DNA from: Aquabacter spiritensis
GTDB lineage: Bacteria; Pseudomonadota; Alphaproteobacteria; Rhizobiales; Xanthobacteraceae
NCBI RefSeq assembly: GCF_004346185.1
Contig: NZ_SMAI01000010.1
Location: forward strand, 141,137-205,136
Direction: 5' to 3'
Length of the DNA: 64,000 nt
The notes under the pieces: model-generated
Databases searched by the model: none
Seen by the model: the letters and a program-made list of their open reading frames with translations, nothing else
Told to the model about the DNA's origin: nothing
Part shown: one piece after another, positions 42,873 through 51,321 of the stretch
Position numbering within the stretch: the first letter of the stretch is position 1
How the letters are laid out: each line of letters starts with the position of its first letter
Translations under genes and position numbers: made by a program

Positions 42873-43690
42873 CATCGCGGCGCCTGCGCATCTGCGCCGA
42901 CGATTACGGACTGGCACCCGGCGTCTCCCGCGCGATCCGCGATCTCCTCGCCGCGCGCCGGCTCAACGCCACCTCCGTCATGACGCTGTTCGCAGGGCTC
43001 TCCGAGGAGGCGGGCCGGCTGCGCGCCGCGGCGGCGGGCGGATCGGCGAGCATCGGTCTTCACCTCACCCTCACCGGCGGGTTCGTGCCGCTCGCCGCGG
43101 CGCCGCTGCCGGGGGCGACCCATCTGCCGTCTCTCAGCCAACTGGCGGCGGCGGCTTTCTCGGGCCGGATCGACGGGCCGGCGGTCGCCGCGGAGATCGA
43201 GGCGCAGTTCGCCGCCTTCGAGGCCGCCTTCGGCCATCCCCCGCACCATGTCGACGGGCACCAGCATGCCCATGTCCTGCCGGCCATCCGGCCGCTCGTG
43301 CTCGCTGCCACGCGCCGCCGCGCACCCGGCGCCTGGGTGCGCGACTGCACGCCGGCGCGGGGCGTGGGCATCGGGCTGGACGCCAAGGGGCGGGTCATCG
43401 GTCTGCTCTCCGCCGGGCTCGCCCAAGCGGCGGCGCGGCACGGGCTCGGCGCCAATCGCGGCTTTGCCGGCGCCTATGGTTTCGACCGGCCCGAGGCGTT
43501 CGCCCCGGTCCTGGCGCGGGCGCTGGCGCGTCTGCCGGACGGCGGGCTCGTCATGGTGCATCCCGGCCATGTCGACGATCTCCTCGCCACACGCGACCCC
43601 GTCACCGGCGCGCGCGAAGTGGAGCGGGGCGTGCTGTCCGGCACCGGCTTCCCCGAACTGCTGCGGCAAAGCGGTGCGGTCCTGGCCTGA
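42869..43690 (+). CDS. YdjC/ChbG/HpnK family carbohydrate deacetylase
   Basis: This 273-residue metal-dependent deacetylase-like protein starts MTSRRLRICADDYGLAPGVSRAI with the family DD motif. It continues with SIGLHLTLTGG and HHVDGHQHAHVLPAI (metal-binding His and catalytic residues) and ends near GLVMVHPGHVDD. Members remove acetyl or formyl groups from sugars (ChbG) or act in hopanoid synthesis (HpnK). Translational overlap with the GT2 enzyme suggests the pair attaches and then deacylates a lipid-linked sugar. Confidence 0.9.
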   Translation: MTSRRLRICADDYGLAPGVSRAIRDLLAARRLNATSVMTLFAGLSEEAGRLRAAAAGGSASIGLHLTLTGGFVPLAAAPLPGATHLPSLSQLAAAAFSGRIDGPAVAAEIEAQFAAFEAAFGHPPHHVDGHQHAHVLPAIRPLVLAATRRRAPGAWVRDCTPARGVGIGLDAKGRVIGLLSAGLAQAAARHGLGANRGFAGAYGFDRPEAFAPVLARALARLPDGGLVMVHPGHVDDLLATRDPVTGAREVERGVLSGTGFPELLRQSGAVLA

Positions 43691-43790
43691 GCTCCTGTTC
43701 GCAGTTGCGAAGGCGCTGGTGCTGATTTTTCATGGGGCCTGAATTTTCCAGGCGCCCGGCTTGTCCGCCGCGCGCGGCAGGACGGTCGGG

Positions 43791-44258
43791 ATGGCGCGTC
43801 GGGACCTGTTTCTTTGGGTGTGGCGCGGCCTTGGGGCCGCGCTCGCAGTGGGGGCGCTGGAACTCGCCGCCGATTTCGGCGAGACGCCGCTCTCGCTGAT
43901 CCCCTTCGTCACCTCGATCGCCTTGGTCCTCGGCATGCCCGAGGCCGAGCCCGCCCAGCCGCGGGCCTTGATCGGCGGACATCTCGTTTCGTGCCTGGTG
44001 GGCTTTGCAATCCTCTGGCTCGTCGGCCCGTCCCAGCCGGCGGCCGCCTTGGGGGTCGGTCTCGCGCTCGTCGCCATGCGGCTCACCGGCACGATGCACC
44101 CGCCGGCCGGGATCAACCCGCTGCTCATCGTTCTCGAGCATTTGTCGCCCGTCTTCATCCTGGCGCCGGTGGCGATCGGGGCGGTCCTGCTCGCGGCGTT
44201 CGCCTTTGCGTGGCACCGCTGCGTCTCGGACACCCCCTGGCCCAAGCGCTGGCTCTGA
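43791..44258 (+). CDS. HPP family membrane protein
   Basis: This 155-residue protein has four hydrophobic segments and the family signature TGTMHPPAGINPLL (HPP motif). Related plastid proteins act in nitrite transport; in bacteria the substrate is unknown. ATG 43791 follows GGTCGGG; a TTG at 43761 is possible. It is convergent with the CLC channel gene that ends four bases away. A role in anion handling is suggested by that neighbour only. Confidence 0.85.
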   Translation: MARRDLFLWVWRGLGAALAVGALELAADFGETPLSLIPFVTSIALVLGMPEAEPAQPRALIGGHLVSCLVGFAILWLVGPSQPAAALGVGLALVAMRLTGTMHPPAGINPLLIVLEHLSPVFILAPVAIGAVLLAAFAFAWHRCVSDTPWPKRWL

Positions 44259-44262
44259 CCGA

Positions 44263-45651
44263 TCAGCCTTTCCGCTCGCGCTGGTCCCAGCCGCCGATCG
44301 GCTCGGAGCCGTCCGCCGCCAGCGCCGCTGGCGGTGGCGGGGTCTGGCCGGCGAGGCGCAGCGTGCGATCCAGCAGCACCTCGTAGATCGGCTTGCCGCC
44401 CAGCGCCTCGGCGACCACGTTGGCAAACACGCAGGTCAGGATGACCGGCACCAGGACCGAATAGGCGCCGGTCAGCTCGGCGACCAGCACCATGCCGACC
44501 AGCGGCGCGCGGACCGTCGCGGAGAACAGGCCGCCCATGGCGGCGACGGCCAGCGCCGCGAGCGCTCCCTCCGGCAGCGTCATGACGGCGCCGAGCGACG
44601 TGCCGTAGAGCACGCCGATCGCGGTCGCGAGCGCGAGGATCGGGGCGAAGATGCCGCCGGGAACGCCGGTCGAATAGCTCGCCATGGTCATGACGAAGCG
44701 GATCACCACGATGCCGGCGATCACCAGAAGCGGCAGCCGCTCGCCCGCCAGCGTCACCGCCAAGGCCTCGCCGCCCATCGTCGCCTCGGGGCGGACGATC
44801 AGCAGCACGCCGATCGTGAGCCCGACCGCGGCGGGCACGATATAGAAGGACCAGCGCAGGCCGATGGTCCGGGCGAGGTCCAGGGCTTGGATCAGCACCG
44901 CGTTGAACAGCACGCCGACCCCGCCGAGAATGACGCCGAGCCCGACGAAGGCCGGCAGGAACAGGAGCGGCATGTCCGGCACGTCGATCTGCATGTCGGG
45001 TCCGACCCCGGCAATGCCCTCGGTGACGATCGCGCTCGTGACCGAGGCCAGGATGACCGCCGTATAGGTGCGCAGCCCATAGGGAAATTGGCGGCGCGTC
45101 TCCTCGATCACGAACAGGATCGCCGCCAGCGGCGCATTGAAGGCCGCCGCCAGCCCGGCTGCGGCGCCGGCCGCCAGCAGGCCGCGCGTGTCGCGCGTCG
45201 ACAGGCGGAGCCATTCCGAGGCGGCCTGGCAGACCGACGCGCCCATATGGATGGTCGGGCCTTCGCGTCCCGCGACGAGGCCGGAGCCCAGAGCGAGCAG
45301 GCCGGCGAAGAACTTCACCGGCAAAATGCGCTTCCAGCGCACCGGCCGCAGGCCTTCGAGCGCGCCTTCGATCTCCTGGACGCCGGACCCCGCCGCCTCC
45401 GGCGCATAGGTGCGCACGATCAGGACCGAGACCATCACCATCGCGGCGGCGATGAGGGCCATGACCACCATGAGCAGAAGGCCGCGTTCGCCGAACCCGC
45501 CGGACAGGACCGAGGGCCATGTGCCGATCCGGTCCACCGCGAGATGGAAGATCGTGCCGATCGCGCCCACCACGCCGCCGGCGGCGATCGCCACGGCATA
45601 ATAGGCGGCATCGCCGAGGCGACTGTCTTCGGTTTCCCCGGAAGGTCCCAC
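44263..45651 (-). CDS. CLC-type chloride channel / H+-Cl- antiporter
   Basis: This 462-residue membrane protein has the CLC selectivity-filter motifs: GSGVQEIEG (variant of GSGIPE), GREGPTIHMG with the gating glutamate, and GGIFAPILALATAIG. The usual start codon region lacks ATG; GTG 45651 (VGPSGETEDSRLGDAAYY) gives the family length. No C-terminal CBS domain is seen. Whether it is a channel or an antiporter cannot be decided without alignment of the internal proton glutamate. Confidence 0.9.
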   Translation of the reverse strand: MGPSGETEDSRLGDAAYYAVAIAAGGVVGAIGTIFHLAVDRIGTWPSVLSGGFGERGLLLMVVMALIAAAMVMVSVLIVRTYAPEAAGSGVQEIEGALEGLRPVRWKRILPVKFFAGLLALGSGLVAGREGPTIHMGASVCQAASEWLRLSTRDTRGLLAAGAAAGLAAAFNAPLAAILFVIEETRRQFPYGLRTYTAVILASVTSAIVTEGIAGVGPDMQIDVPDMPLLFLPAFVGLGVILGGVGVLFNAVLIQALDLARTIGLRWSFYIVPAAVGLTIGVLLIVRPEATMGGEALAVTLAGERLPLLVIAGIVVIRFVMTMASYSTGVPGGIFAPILALATAIGVLYGTSLGAVMTLPEGALAALAVAAMGGLFSATVRAPLVGMVLVAELTGAYSVLVPVILTCVFANVVAEALGGKPIYEVLLDRTLRLAGQTPPPPAALAADGSEPIGGWDQRERKG

Positions 45652-45813
45652 GCCCGCTCCCCCTGTGCCCAGCCGCGCAAACGGCGCCTCTCCTGACTTA
45701 CCGGTCCGGCGGCCGATGCCGCAAGTGCCGGAGGGGAACCGGCGGCAGCGTCGGACGCGGAGCGGCGGGGGCGGCCCCTTGAGAGCGGTGAAATGCCTGA
45801 CTAAGGTCCGGAA

Positions 45814-46710
45814 ATGGACGCGCCCCCGATCCCTCCTTCTCAGATCCAGGACGTGCGCCGGTTCAACCGGCTGGTGACCCGGCGCGCCGGGGCCTTGGAG
45901 GACAGCTATCTCGCGCGCGGCCGGCCGCTCGGCGCGGCGCGGCTGCTGTTCGAGATCGGCGGCGCGGGCGCCGATCTGAGGGAGCTGCGGGCGCGGCTCG
46001 GCCTCGATTCCGCGTATCTCAGCCGGCTGCTGCGCACCCTGGAGCGGCAGGGCCTGGTGACGCTGGAAACGCCGCCGGGCGATGCCCGCCGCCGTCGCGC
46101 GCTTCTCACGCCGGAGGGCCTGGCCGAGCGCGCCGTCTATGACGCGCTGTCGGACCGTCTCGCCGGGTCGATGCTGACGCCGCTCGATGAGCGGCAGCGG
46201 GCGCGCCTGCTCGCGGCCATGGGGGAGGTCGAACGCCTGATCCGTGCCGCCTGCGTGACGGTCGCTCTGGAGCCGGCGGACGGGCCGGACGCGCAAGCCT
46301 GCCTCCTGGCCTATTATCGCGACCTGGACGCGCGTTTCGAAGGCGGGTTCGACGTGGCGCAGGCCAATCCGCTCCCGGAGGCGGACATCCGGCCGCCGCG
46401 CGGGGCTTTCGCCGTCGCGCGGCTCGACGGCGTGGCGGTCGGCTGCGGGGCGCTGAAGCGCGCGGCGCCCGAGATCGGCGAGATCAAGCGGATGTGGACC
46501 GCACCGCAGGCGCGCGGCCTCGGCATCGCCCGCCGCCTGCTCCGGCTTCTCGAGGCGACGGCGCGCGCGGGCGGCTGCACGCGCGTCCGGCTCGACACCA
46601 ATCGCGCCCTGCCGGAGGCCCAGGCCTTCTACCGTGCCGAAAACTACCGCCCCGCCGCCCCCTTCAACCGCGATCCCTACGCCGATTTCTGGTTCGAGAA
46701 GGACCTGTAG
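45814..46710 (+). CDS. MarR-type HTH and GNAT acetyltransferase fusion protein
   Basis: This 298-residue two-domain protein has a winged helix of the MarR type (about 10-145: LRARLGLDSAYLSRLLRTLERQGLVTLETPPGDARRRRALLT) followed by a GNAT domain (about 160-298). The latter shows GEIKRMWTAPQARGLGIARRLLRLLE with the acetyl-CoA motif (Q/R)xxGx(G/A) as RGLGIA. Such fusions are widespread and probably sense and acetylate a small molecule. It is divergent from clc and convergent with the acyl-CoA synthetase gene. Confidence 0.9.
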   Translation: MDAPPIPPSQIQDVRRFNRLVTRRAGALEDSYLARGRPLGAARLLFEIGGAGADLRELRARLGLDSAYLSRLLRTLERQGLVTLETPPGDARRRRALLTPEGLAERAVYDALSDRLAGSMLTPLDERQRARLLAAMGEVERLIRAACVTVALEPADGPDAQACLLAYYRDLDARFEGGFDVAQANPLPEADIRPPRGAFAVARLDGVAVGCGALKRAAPEIGEIKRMWTAPQARGLGIARRLLRLLEATARAGGCTRVRLDTNRALPEAQAFYRAENYRPAAPFNRDPYADFWFEKDL

Positions 46711-46723
46711 GCGGCGCCGCCCC

Positions 46724-48349
46724 TCAGCCGGCCTTCGCCATGTCGCGCAGCTTGAACTTCTGGATCTTGCCGGTGGAGGTCTTCGGGATTTCCGCGAACA
46801 GGATGATCCGCGGGCATTTGAAATGGGCGAGGCTCGCCCGGCAATGGGCGATCAGCTCCTCGGCGCTGGCGCTGGCACCGGATTTCAGCTCGACGAAGGC
46901 GACCGGCGTCTCGCCCCATTTCTCGTCCGGGCGCGCCACCACCGCCGCCGCGGCGACCGCCGGATGCTTGTAGAGCGCATCCTCGACCTCGATCGAAGAG
47001 ATGTTCTCGCCGCCGGAAATGATGATGTCCTTGGAGCGGTCCTTCAATTGGACATAGCCGTCGGGGTGCTTCACGCCGAGATCGCCGGAATGGAACCAGC
47101 CGCCGGCGAAGGCCTTCTGCGTGGCGGTGGGATTCTTCAGATAGCCCTTCATCACCACATTGCCGCGGAACATCACCTCGCCCAGCGTCTCACCATCGGC
47201 GGGCACCGGGACCATGGTGTCGGGATCCATCACGTCCAGCGCTTCCAGCGCGCCGTAGCGCACGCCCTGGCGCGCCTTGCGCTCGGCCCGTTCGGCGGCG
47301 GGCAGGGCTTCCCACTCGGCGTGCCAGTCATTGACGACCGCGGGGCCGTAGACCTCGGTGAGGCCGTAGACATGGGTGACGTTGAAGCCGGCCTCCTGCA
47401 TCGCCGCCAGTACGGCGGCCGGGGGTGGGGCGGCGGCAGTGATGAAGTCGACGCGGTGCGGCAGCGGCCGCTTGTCGGCCTCCGGCGCGTTCAGCAGGGT
47501 CGACATGACGATGGGCGCGCCGCACATATGGGTGACGCCGACATCCGCGATGGCGTCGAAGATCGGCTTGGCGCGCACCTGCCGGAGGCAGACATGGGTG
47601 CCGGCGACGGCGCAGACCGTCCAGGGAAAGCACCAGCCGTTGCAATGGAACATCGGCAGCGTCCAGAGATAGACCGGGTGCCGGCCCATGCCGCAGGTGA
47701 TCACATTGCCGTTCGCCAGCAGATGCGCCCCGCGATGGTGATACACCACGCCTTTCGGGTCGCCGGTGGTGCCGGACGTGTAATTGAGCGCGATCGCGTT
47801 CCATTCGTCGGAGGGCATCGCCCAGGCATAATCCGGATCCCCGCCGGCGAGGAACGCCTCGTAGTCCATCGTGCCGAGCCATTCCCCCGGCCCGGAATAT
47901 TCCGGATCGTCGACATCGATGACCAAAGGCTTGCGCGCGCAAAGAGCGAGCGCCGCCTTCATGACCGGGGCGAATTCCCGATCCGTCAGCACCACCTTCG
48001 CTTCGCCATGGTCGAGGATGAAGGCGATGATCGCGGCGTCGAGCCGGGTATTGATGGCGTTGAGGACCGCGCCGCACATCGGTACGCCGTAATGCGCCTC
48101 CAGCATGGCCGGGATGTTCGGCAGCATCGCCGCGACGGTGTCGCCCGGCGCGATGCCGTGCCGCGCCAGGGCGGCGGCGAGGCGGCGGGTGCGGGCATAG
48201 AGGTCGCGATAGGAGCGCCGCAGCGGGCCGTGCACCACGGCGACATGATCGGGAAAGACCGCGGCCGCCCGCTCGAGGAAGCCGAGCGGCGTCAAGGGCT
48301 GAAAATTTGCCGGATTGCGTGCGAGATCCTGATCGTAAATGCCCGGCAT
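46724..48349 (-). CDS. AMP-forming acyl-CoA synthetase (medium/long-chain fatty acid type)
   Basis: This 541-residue adenylating enzyme has the P-loop YTSGTTGDPKGVVYHHRG, THVYGLTEVYGP, GWFHSGDLGVKHPDGYVQLKDRSKDIIISGGENIS (hinge and A8 core) and the catalytic lysine in KTSTGKIQKF. It converts a carboxylic acid to its CoA thioester. The subgroup resembles DmdB/FadD3-like ligases that act on short to medium chains. The start MPGIYDQDLARNP at 48349 fits the family. It is divergent from prpE with a palindromic operator-like site between them. Confidence 0.92.
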   Translation of the reverse strand: MPGIYDQDLARNPANFQPLTPLGFLERAAAVFPDHVAVVHGPLRRSYRDLYARTRRLAAALARHGIAPGDTVAAMLPNIPAMLEAHYGVPMCGAVLNAINTRLDAAIIAFILDHGEAKVVLTDREFAPVMKAALALCARKPLVIDVDDPEYSGPGEWLGTMDYEAFLAGGDPDYAWAMPSDEWNAIALNYTSGTTGDPKGVVYHHRGAHLLANGNVITCGMGRHPVYLWTLPMFHCNGWCFPWTVCAVAGTHVCLRQVRAKPIFDAIADVGVTHMCGAPIVMSTLLNAPEADKRPLPHRVDFITAAAPPPAAVLAAMQEAGFNVTHVYGLTEVYGPAVVNDWHAEWEALPAAERAERKARQGVRYGALEALDVMDPDTMVPVPADGETLGEVMFRGNVVMKGYLKNPTATQKAFAGGWFHSGDLGVKHPDGYVQLKDRSKDIIISGGENISSIEVEDALYKHPAVAAAAVVARPDEKWGETPVAFVELKSGASASAEELIAHCRASLAHFKCPRIILFAEIPKTSTGKIQKFKLRDMAKAG

Positions 48350-48414
48350 GGCCGCCCCCCTCGGTGTCGTCCGCTGCACGCGGATCGTGGCGGGAGCCTA
48401 GCCAGCGCAACACG

Positions 48415-48432
48415 CGCGCGCAATTGCGCGCG
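48415..48432. promoter_or_regulatory. Operator-like palindrome between divergent acyl-CoA synthetase genes
   Basis: CGCGCGCAATTGCGCGCG is a perfect 18-base palindrome centred in the 202-base region between the two divergent genes. It is placed where one dimeric repressor could control both. No regulator gene adjoins. Confidence 0.45.
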
Positions 48433-48551
48433 GGTCCGACCAAGGTCTTACGCAGTCGCGCGGACTTGCCTTGCGCGTGCGTCGGCGCATGATCGCGGCC
48501 AAACGGCCGGAAGGCTGCCGCGCATCGGCGCGGAACGGGGAGGGGGACGCC

Positions 48552-50471
48552 ATGCGCGAGAGCAGCCAAAGCCGCTATGCCGAGATCTATGCCCGCTGGC
48601 AGGCCGACCCGGAGGGGTTCTGGGCCGAGGCGGCGAAGGCGATCGACTGGATCACGCCGCCGCGTCGGATCTTCGATGCGTCTGCGGGGGTCTATGGCCG
48701 CTGGTTCGTCGGGGGCGTGTGCAACACCTGCTACAATGCCGTGGACCGGCATGTCGCCGCCGGCCGCGGCGGGCAGGCGGCGCTGATCTATGACAGCCCG
48801 GTCTCGGGGACGCAGCGCACGCTGACTTATGCCGAGCTTCTGACCGAGGTGCGCACGCTGGGTGCGGTGCTGCGCGATCTCGGCGTCGGCAAGGGCGACC
48901 GGGTGGTCCTCTATATGCCGATGGTGCCCGAGGCGGTGATCGCCATGCTCGCCTGCGCGCGGATCGGGGCGGTGCATTCGGTGGTGTTCGGCGGCTTCGC
49001 CGCGAAGGAACTCGCCACGCGGATCGAGGATGCCGCACCCAAGGTCATCCTCGCGGCCTCCTGCGGCATCGAGCCGAACCGGCTCGTCGCCTATAAGCCC
49101 CTGCTCGATCAGGCGATCGAGATGGCGGCGGTGAAGCCCGAGGCCTGCCTCATCCTGAAGCGCCCGCAGATGGACTGCGATCTGGTGCCGGGGCGCGACC
49201 ATGACTGGCAGGAGACGTGCGCCGCCGCGCGGCGCGCGGGGGAAAGCGTGGACTGCGCCCATATGGCGGCGACCGATCCCCTCTATGTGCTCTACACCTC
49301 CGGCACCACGGGCAAGCCCAAGGGCGTGGTGCGCGACACCGGCGGCCATCTCGTGGCGCTGCGCTGGAGCATGGAGAATCTTTACGGCATCAAGCCGGGC
49401 GAGGTGTTCTGGACGGCCTCCGACATCGGCTGGGTGGTCGGCCATTCCTATATCGTCTATGGCCCGCTGATCCTCGGGGCGACCTCGGTCATCTATGAAG
49501 GCAAGCCGGTCGGCACGCCGGATCCCGGTGCGTTCTGGCGCGTCATCGCGGAACACAAAGTGGTCGCATTGTTCACCGCGCCGACCGCGCTGCGCGCGAT
49601 CAAGAAGGAGGATCCCGAGGCCGCGCATCTGGCGGGGCGGGACCTCTCCGCCTTCCGCACCCTGTTCCTGGCCGGCGAGCGCGCCGACCCCGATACGGTG
49701 CGCTGGGCCGAGGAGACGCTGAACGTCCCGGTGATCGATCATTGGTGGCAGACCGAGACCGGCTGGGCCATCGCCGGAAATCCGGTCGGCCTCGGGACGC
49801 TCCCCGTCAAGCGCGGCTCGCCGACCGTGCCGATGCCGGGCTATGACGTTCGGATCGTGGACGAAGCCGCGCGGCCGGTGCCGGCGGGCGTGATGGGCTC
49901 GATCGTGATCAAGCTGCCGCTGCCGCCGGGCTGCCTGCCGACTTTGTTCCAGCAGGACGATCGGTTCCGCGAGGGCTATCTCACGGAATTCCCAGGCTAT
50001 TACAAGACCTCGGATGCCGGCTTCATCGATGCCGACGGCTATCTCTTCGTGATGGGCCGCACCGACGACATCATCAATGTCGCGGGCCACCGGCTCTCGA
50101 CCGGCGGCATGGAGGAAGTTCTGGCCTCGCACCCCGACATCGCCGAATGTGCGGTCATCGGCGTGAAGGACGAGCTGAAGGGCGAGGTGCCCTGCGGCTT
50201 CGTGGTGCTCAAGGCCGGGGAACGCCGCGCGCCGGAGGTCATCGAGAAGGAACTGGTCGCATTGGTGCGCGAGCGCATCGGCCCGGTCGCCGCCTTCAAG
50301 CTGGCCATCACCGTGCCGCGCCTGCCCAAGACGCGCTCGGGCAAGATCCTGCGCGGCACGATGAAGAAGATCGCAGATGCCGAGAGCTGGGCCGCCCCGG
50401 CGACCATCGACGATCCCGGCGCCCTCGACGACATCGAAGCGTCGCTGAAGGCGCACGGGCTCGGCGGATGA
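48552..50471 (+). CDS. prpE: Propionyl-CoA synthetase
   Basis: This 639-residue enzyme of the acetyl-CoA synthetase family activates propionate (and likely acetate) to the CoA ester. Family blocks are FVGGVCNTCYNAVDRHV, VVFGGFAAKELATRI, LYTSGTTGKPKGVVRDTGGH, DHWWQTETGWAIAGNP, GYYKTSDAGFIDADGY and the acylated lysine region PKTRSGKILRGTMKKI, where SGK is the usual lysine-acetylation control site. The ATG at 48552 lies after GGGGAGGGGGACG. A role in propionate assimilation is likely, but the 2-methylcitrate genes are not adjacent. Confidence 0.95.
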   Translation: MRESSQSRYAEIYARWQADPEGFWAEAAKAIDWITPPRRIFDASAGVYGRWFVGGVCNTCYNAVDRHVAAGRGGQAALIYDSPVSGTQRTLTYAELLTEVRTLGAVLRDLGVGKGDRVVLYMPMVPEAVIAMLACARIGAVHSVVFGGFAAKELATRIEDAAPKVILAASCGIEPNRLVAYKPLLDQAIEMAAVKPEACLILKRPQMDCDLVPGRDHDWQETCAAARRAGESVDCAHMAATDPLYVLYTSGTTGKPKGVVRDTGGHLVALRWSMENLYGIKPGEVFWTASDIGWVVGHSYIVYGPLILGATSVIYEGKPVGTPDPGAFWRVIAEHKVVALFTAPTALRAIKKEDPEAAHLAGRDLSAFRTLFLAGERADPDTVRWAEETLNVPVIDHWWQTETGWAIAGNPVGLGTLPVKRGSPTVPMPGYDVRIVDEAARPVPAGVMGSIVIKLPLPPGCLPTLFQQDDRFREGYLTEFPGYYKTSDAGFIDADGYLFVMGRTDDIINVAGHRLSTGGMEEVLASHPDIAECAVIGVKDELKGEVPCGFVVLKAGERRAPEVIEKELVALVRERIGPVAAFKLAITVPRLPKTRSGKILRGTMKKIADAESWAAPATIDDPGALDDIEASLKAHGLGG

Positions 50472-50474
50472 AGG

Positions 50475-50822
50475 CTAGTGCCGGCCGTTATCCTTGGTCG
50501 AATCCCAGCAGATGCCGCCGACATAGCATAGGCCGTCGCGCGTCGGGACCCATTGCGGCTTGACGACCTCCTCCACGCTGCAGAACCCACTGTCGCGCAC
50601 ATAGCGGTCGAAGGTCGTCGGCCCCGTGGCGAGCAGCACGGCCCCGGCGCGCGTCATCAGATCCTGCACCTGCTTGCAGCTCATGGTGCGCGAATTGGGC
50701 ATGCCCTGCTGGGCGGCCGCCGGCGGGCCGAACAGGCCGAGCGCCAGCGCCGCCGTGCATCCCAGAATCGGCGCGAGACCGGGACGCAACCCCGTCCGCG
50801 CCGCGCCGACGCGGCCCGTCAT
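50475..50822 (-). CDS. Small secreted cysteine-containing protein (paralogue of its neighbour)
   Basis: The 115-residue product has a signal peptide-like N-terminus (LGCTAALALGLFGPPAAAQQG). The mature part reads SRTMSCKQVQDLMTRAGAVLLATGPTTFDRYVRD, then QWVPTRDGLCYVGGICW. It shares TM-C, GP-TFxRYV and QWVPTRD with the gene just upstream. Its ATG overlaps that gene's stop by four bases. Four cysteines in the mature protein suggest disulfide bonds in the periplasm. No known family is recognised. Confidence 0.8.
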   Translation of the reverse strand: MTGRVGAARTGLRPGLAPILGCTAALALGLFGPPAAAQQGMPNSRTMSCKQVQDLMTRAGAVLLATGPTTFDRYVRDSGFCSVEEVVKPQWVPTRDGLCYVGGICWDSTKDNGRH

Positions 50823-51130
50823 CGCCCGCCGCCGAGATTCGCCGGATCGACGCAGGTCGAGCCGATCGCGCATTGCGCGACGTCGCGGGTCGGCACCCAT
50901 TGCTCCTTGGTGACCTGGGCGCCGGCGCAATAGGCGATATCCTTCACATAGCGGTTGAAGGTATTCGGCCCGGTGCTGAGCACGATGCCGGTCGAATTGT
51001 TCACCATGGCCTTGGCTTCCGCACAGGTCATGGTGAGGGTGTTCGGAAAATCCTGCGCCCATGCGGCGGGGGCCGCCGCTCCAAGTGCCGCCGCCAGGAC
51101 CGCCATCCGGACTCCAGTGTGCATACGCAT
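50819..51130 (-). CDS. Small secreted cysteine-containing protein (first of a tandem pair)
   Basis: The 103-residue product has a signal peptide (MRMHTGVRMAVLAAALGAAA, cut near AWA). Its mature chain reads LTMTCAEAKAMVNNSTGIVLSTGPNTFNRYVKDIAYCAGAQ, then QWVPTRDVAQCAIGSTCVDP. Like its partner it has four cysteines in the same order, so the pair is a tandem duplication. The function is unknown; secretion is the only inference. Confidence 0.8.
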   Translation of the reverse strand: MRMHTGVRMAVLAAALGAAAPAAWAQDFPNTLTMTCAEAKAMVNNSTGIVLSTGPNTFNRYVKDIAYCAGAQVTKEQWVPTRDVAQCAIGSTCVDPANLGGGR

Positions 51131-51321
51131 GGTTCACTCCCGAGTTTAGAGCCTTGTTTCACTCATTGATGCGCGGGAAGGCAGCAGTTGGATCACTTCC
51201 GCTGCCTCTCGCGCCGCTGGACATCGCGAAAGCAAACAGTCTACCGAACAGGGTACGTTTGGATCGGTTCCCGGCACGATCGGCATATCGCACCGGAGGG
51301 TCGAGCGTCCACGGGAAGATC

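Noticed and set aside
47328..50456. A 1042-residue open frame on the minus strand opposite prpE
   Set aside because: It is antisense to prpE and in its second half an alternative frame of the other synthetase; no domain.
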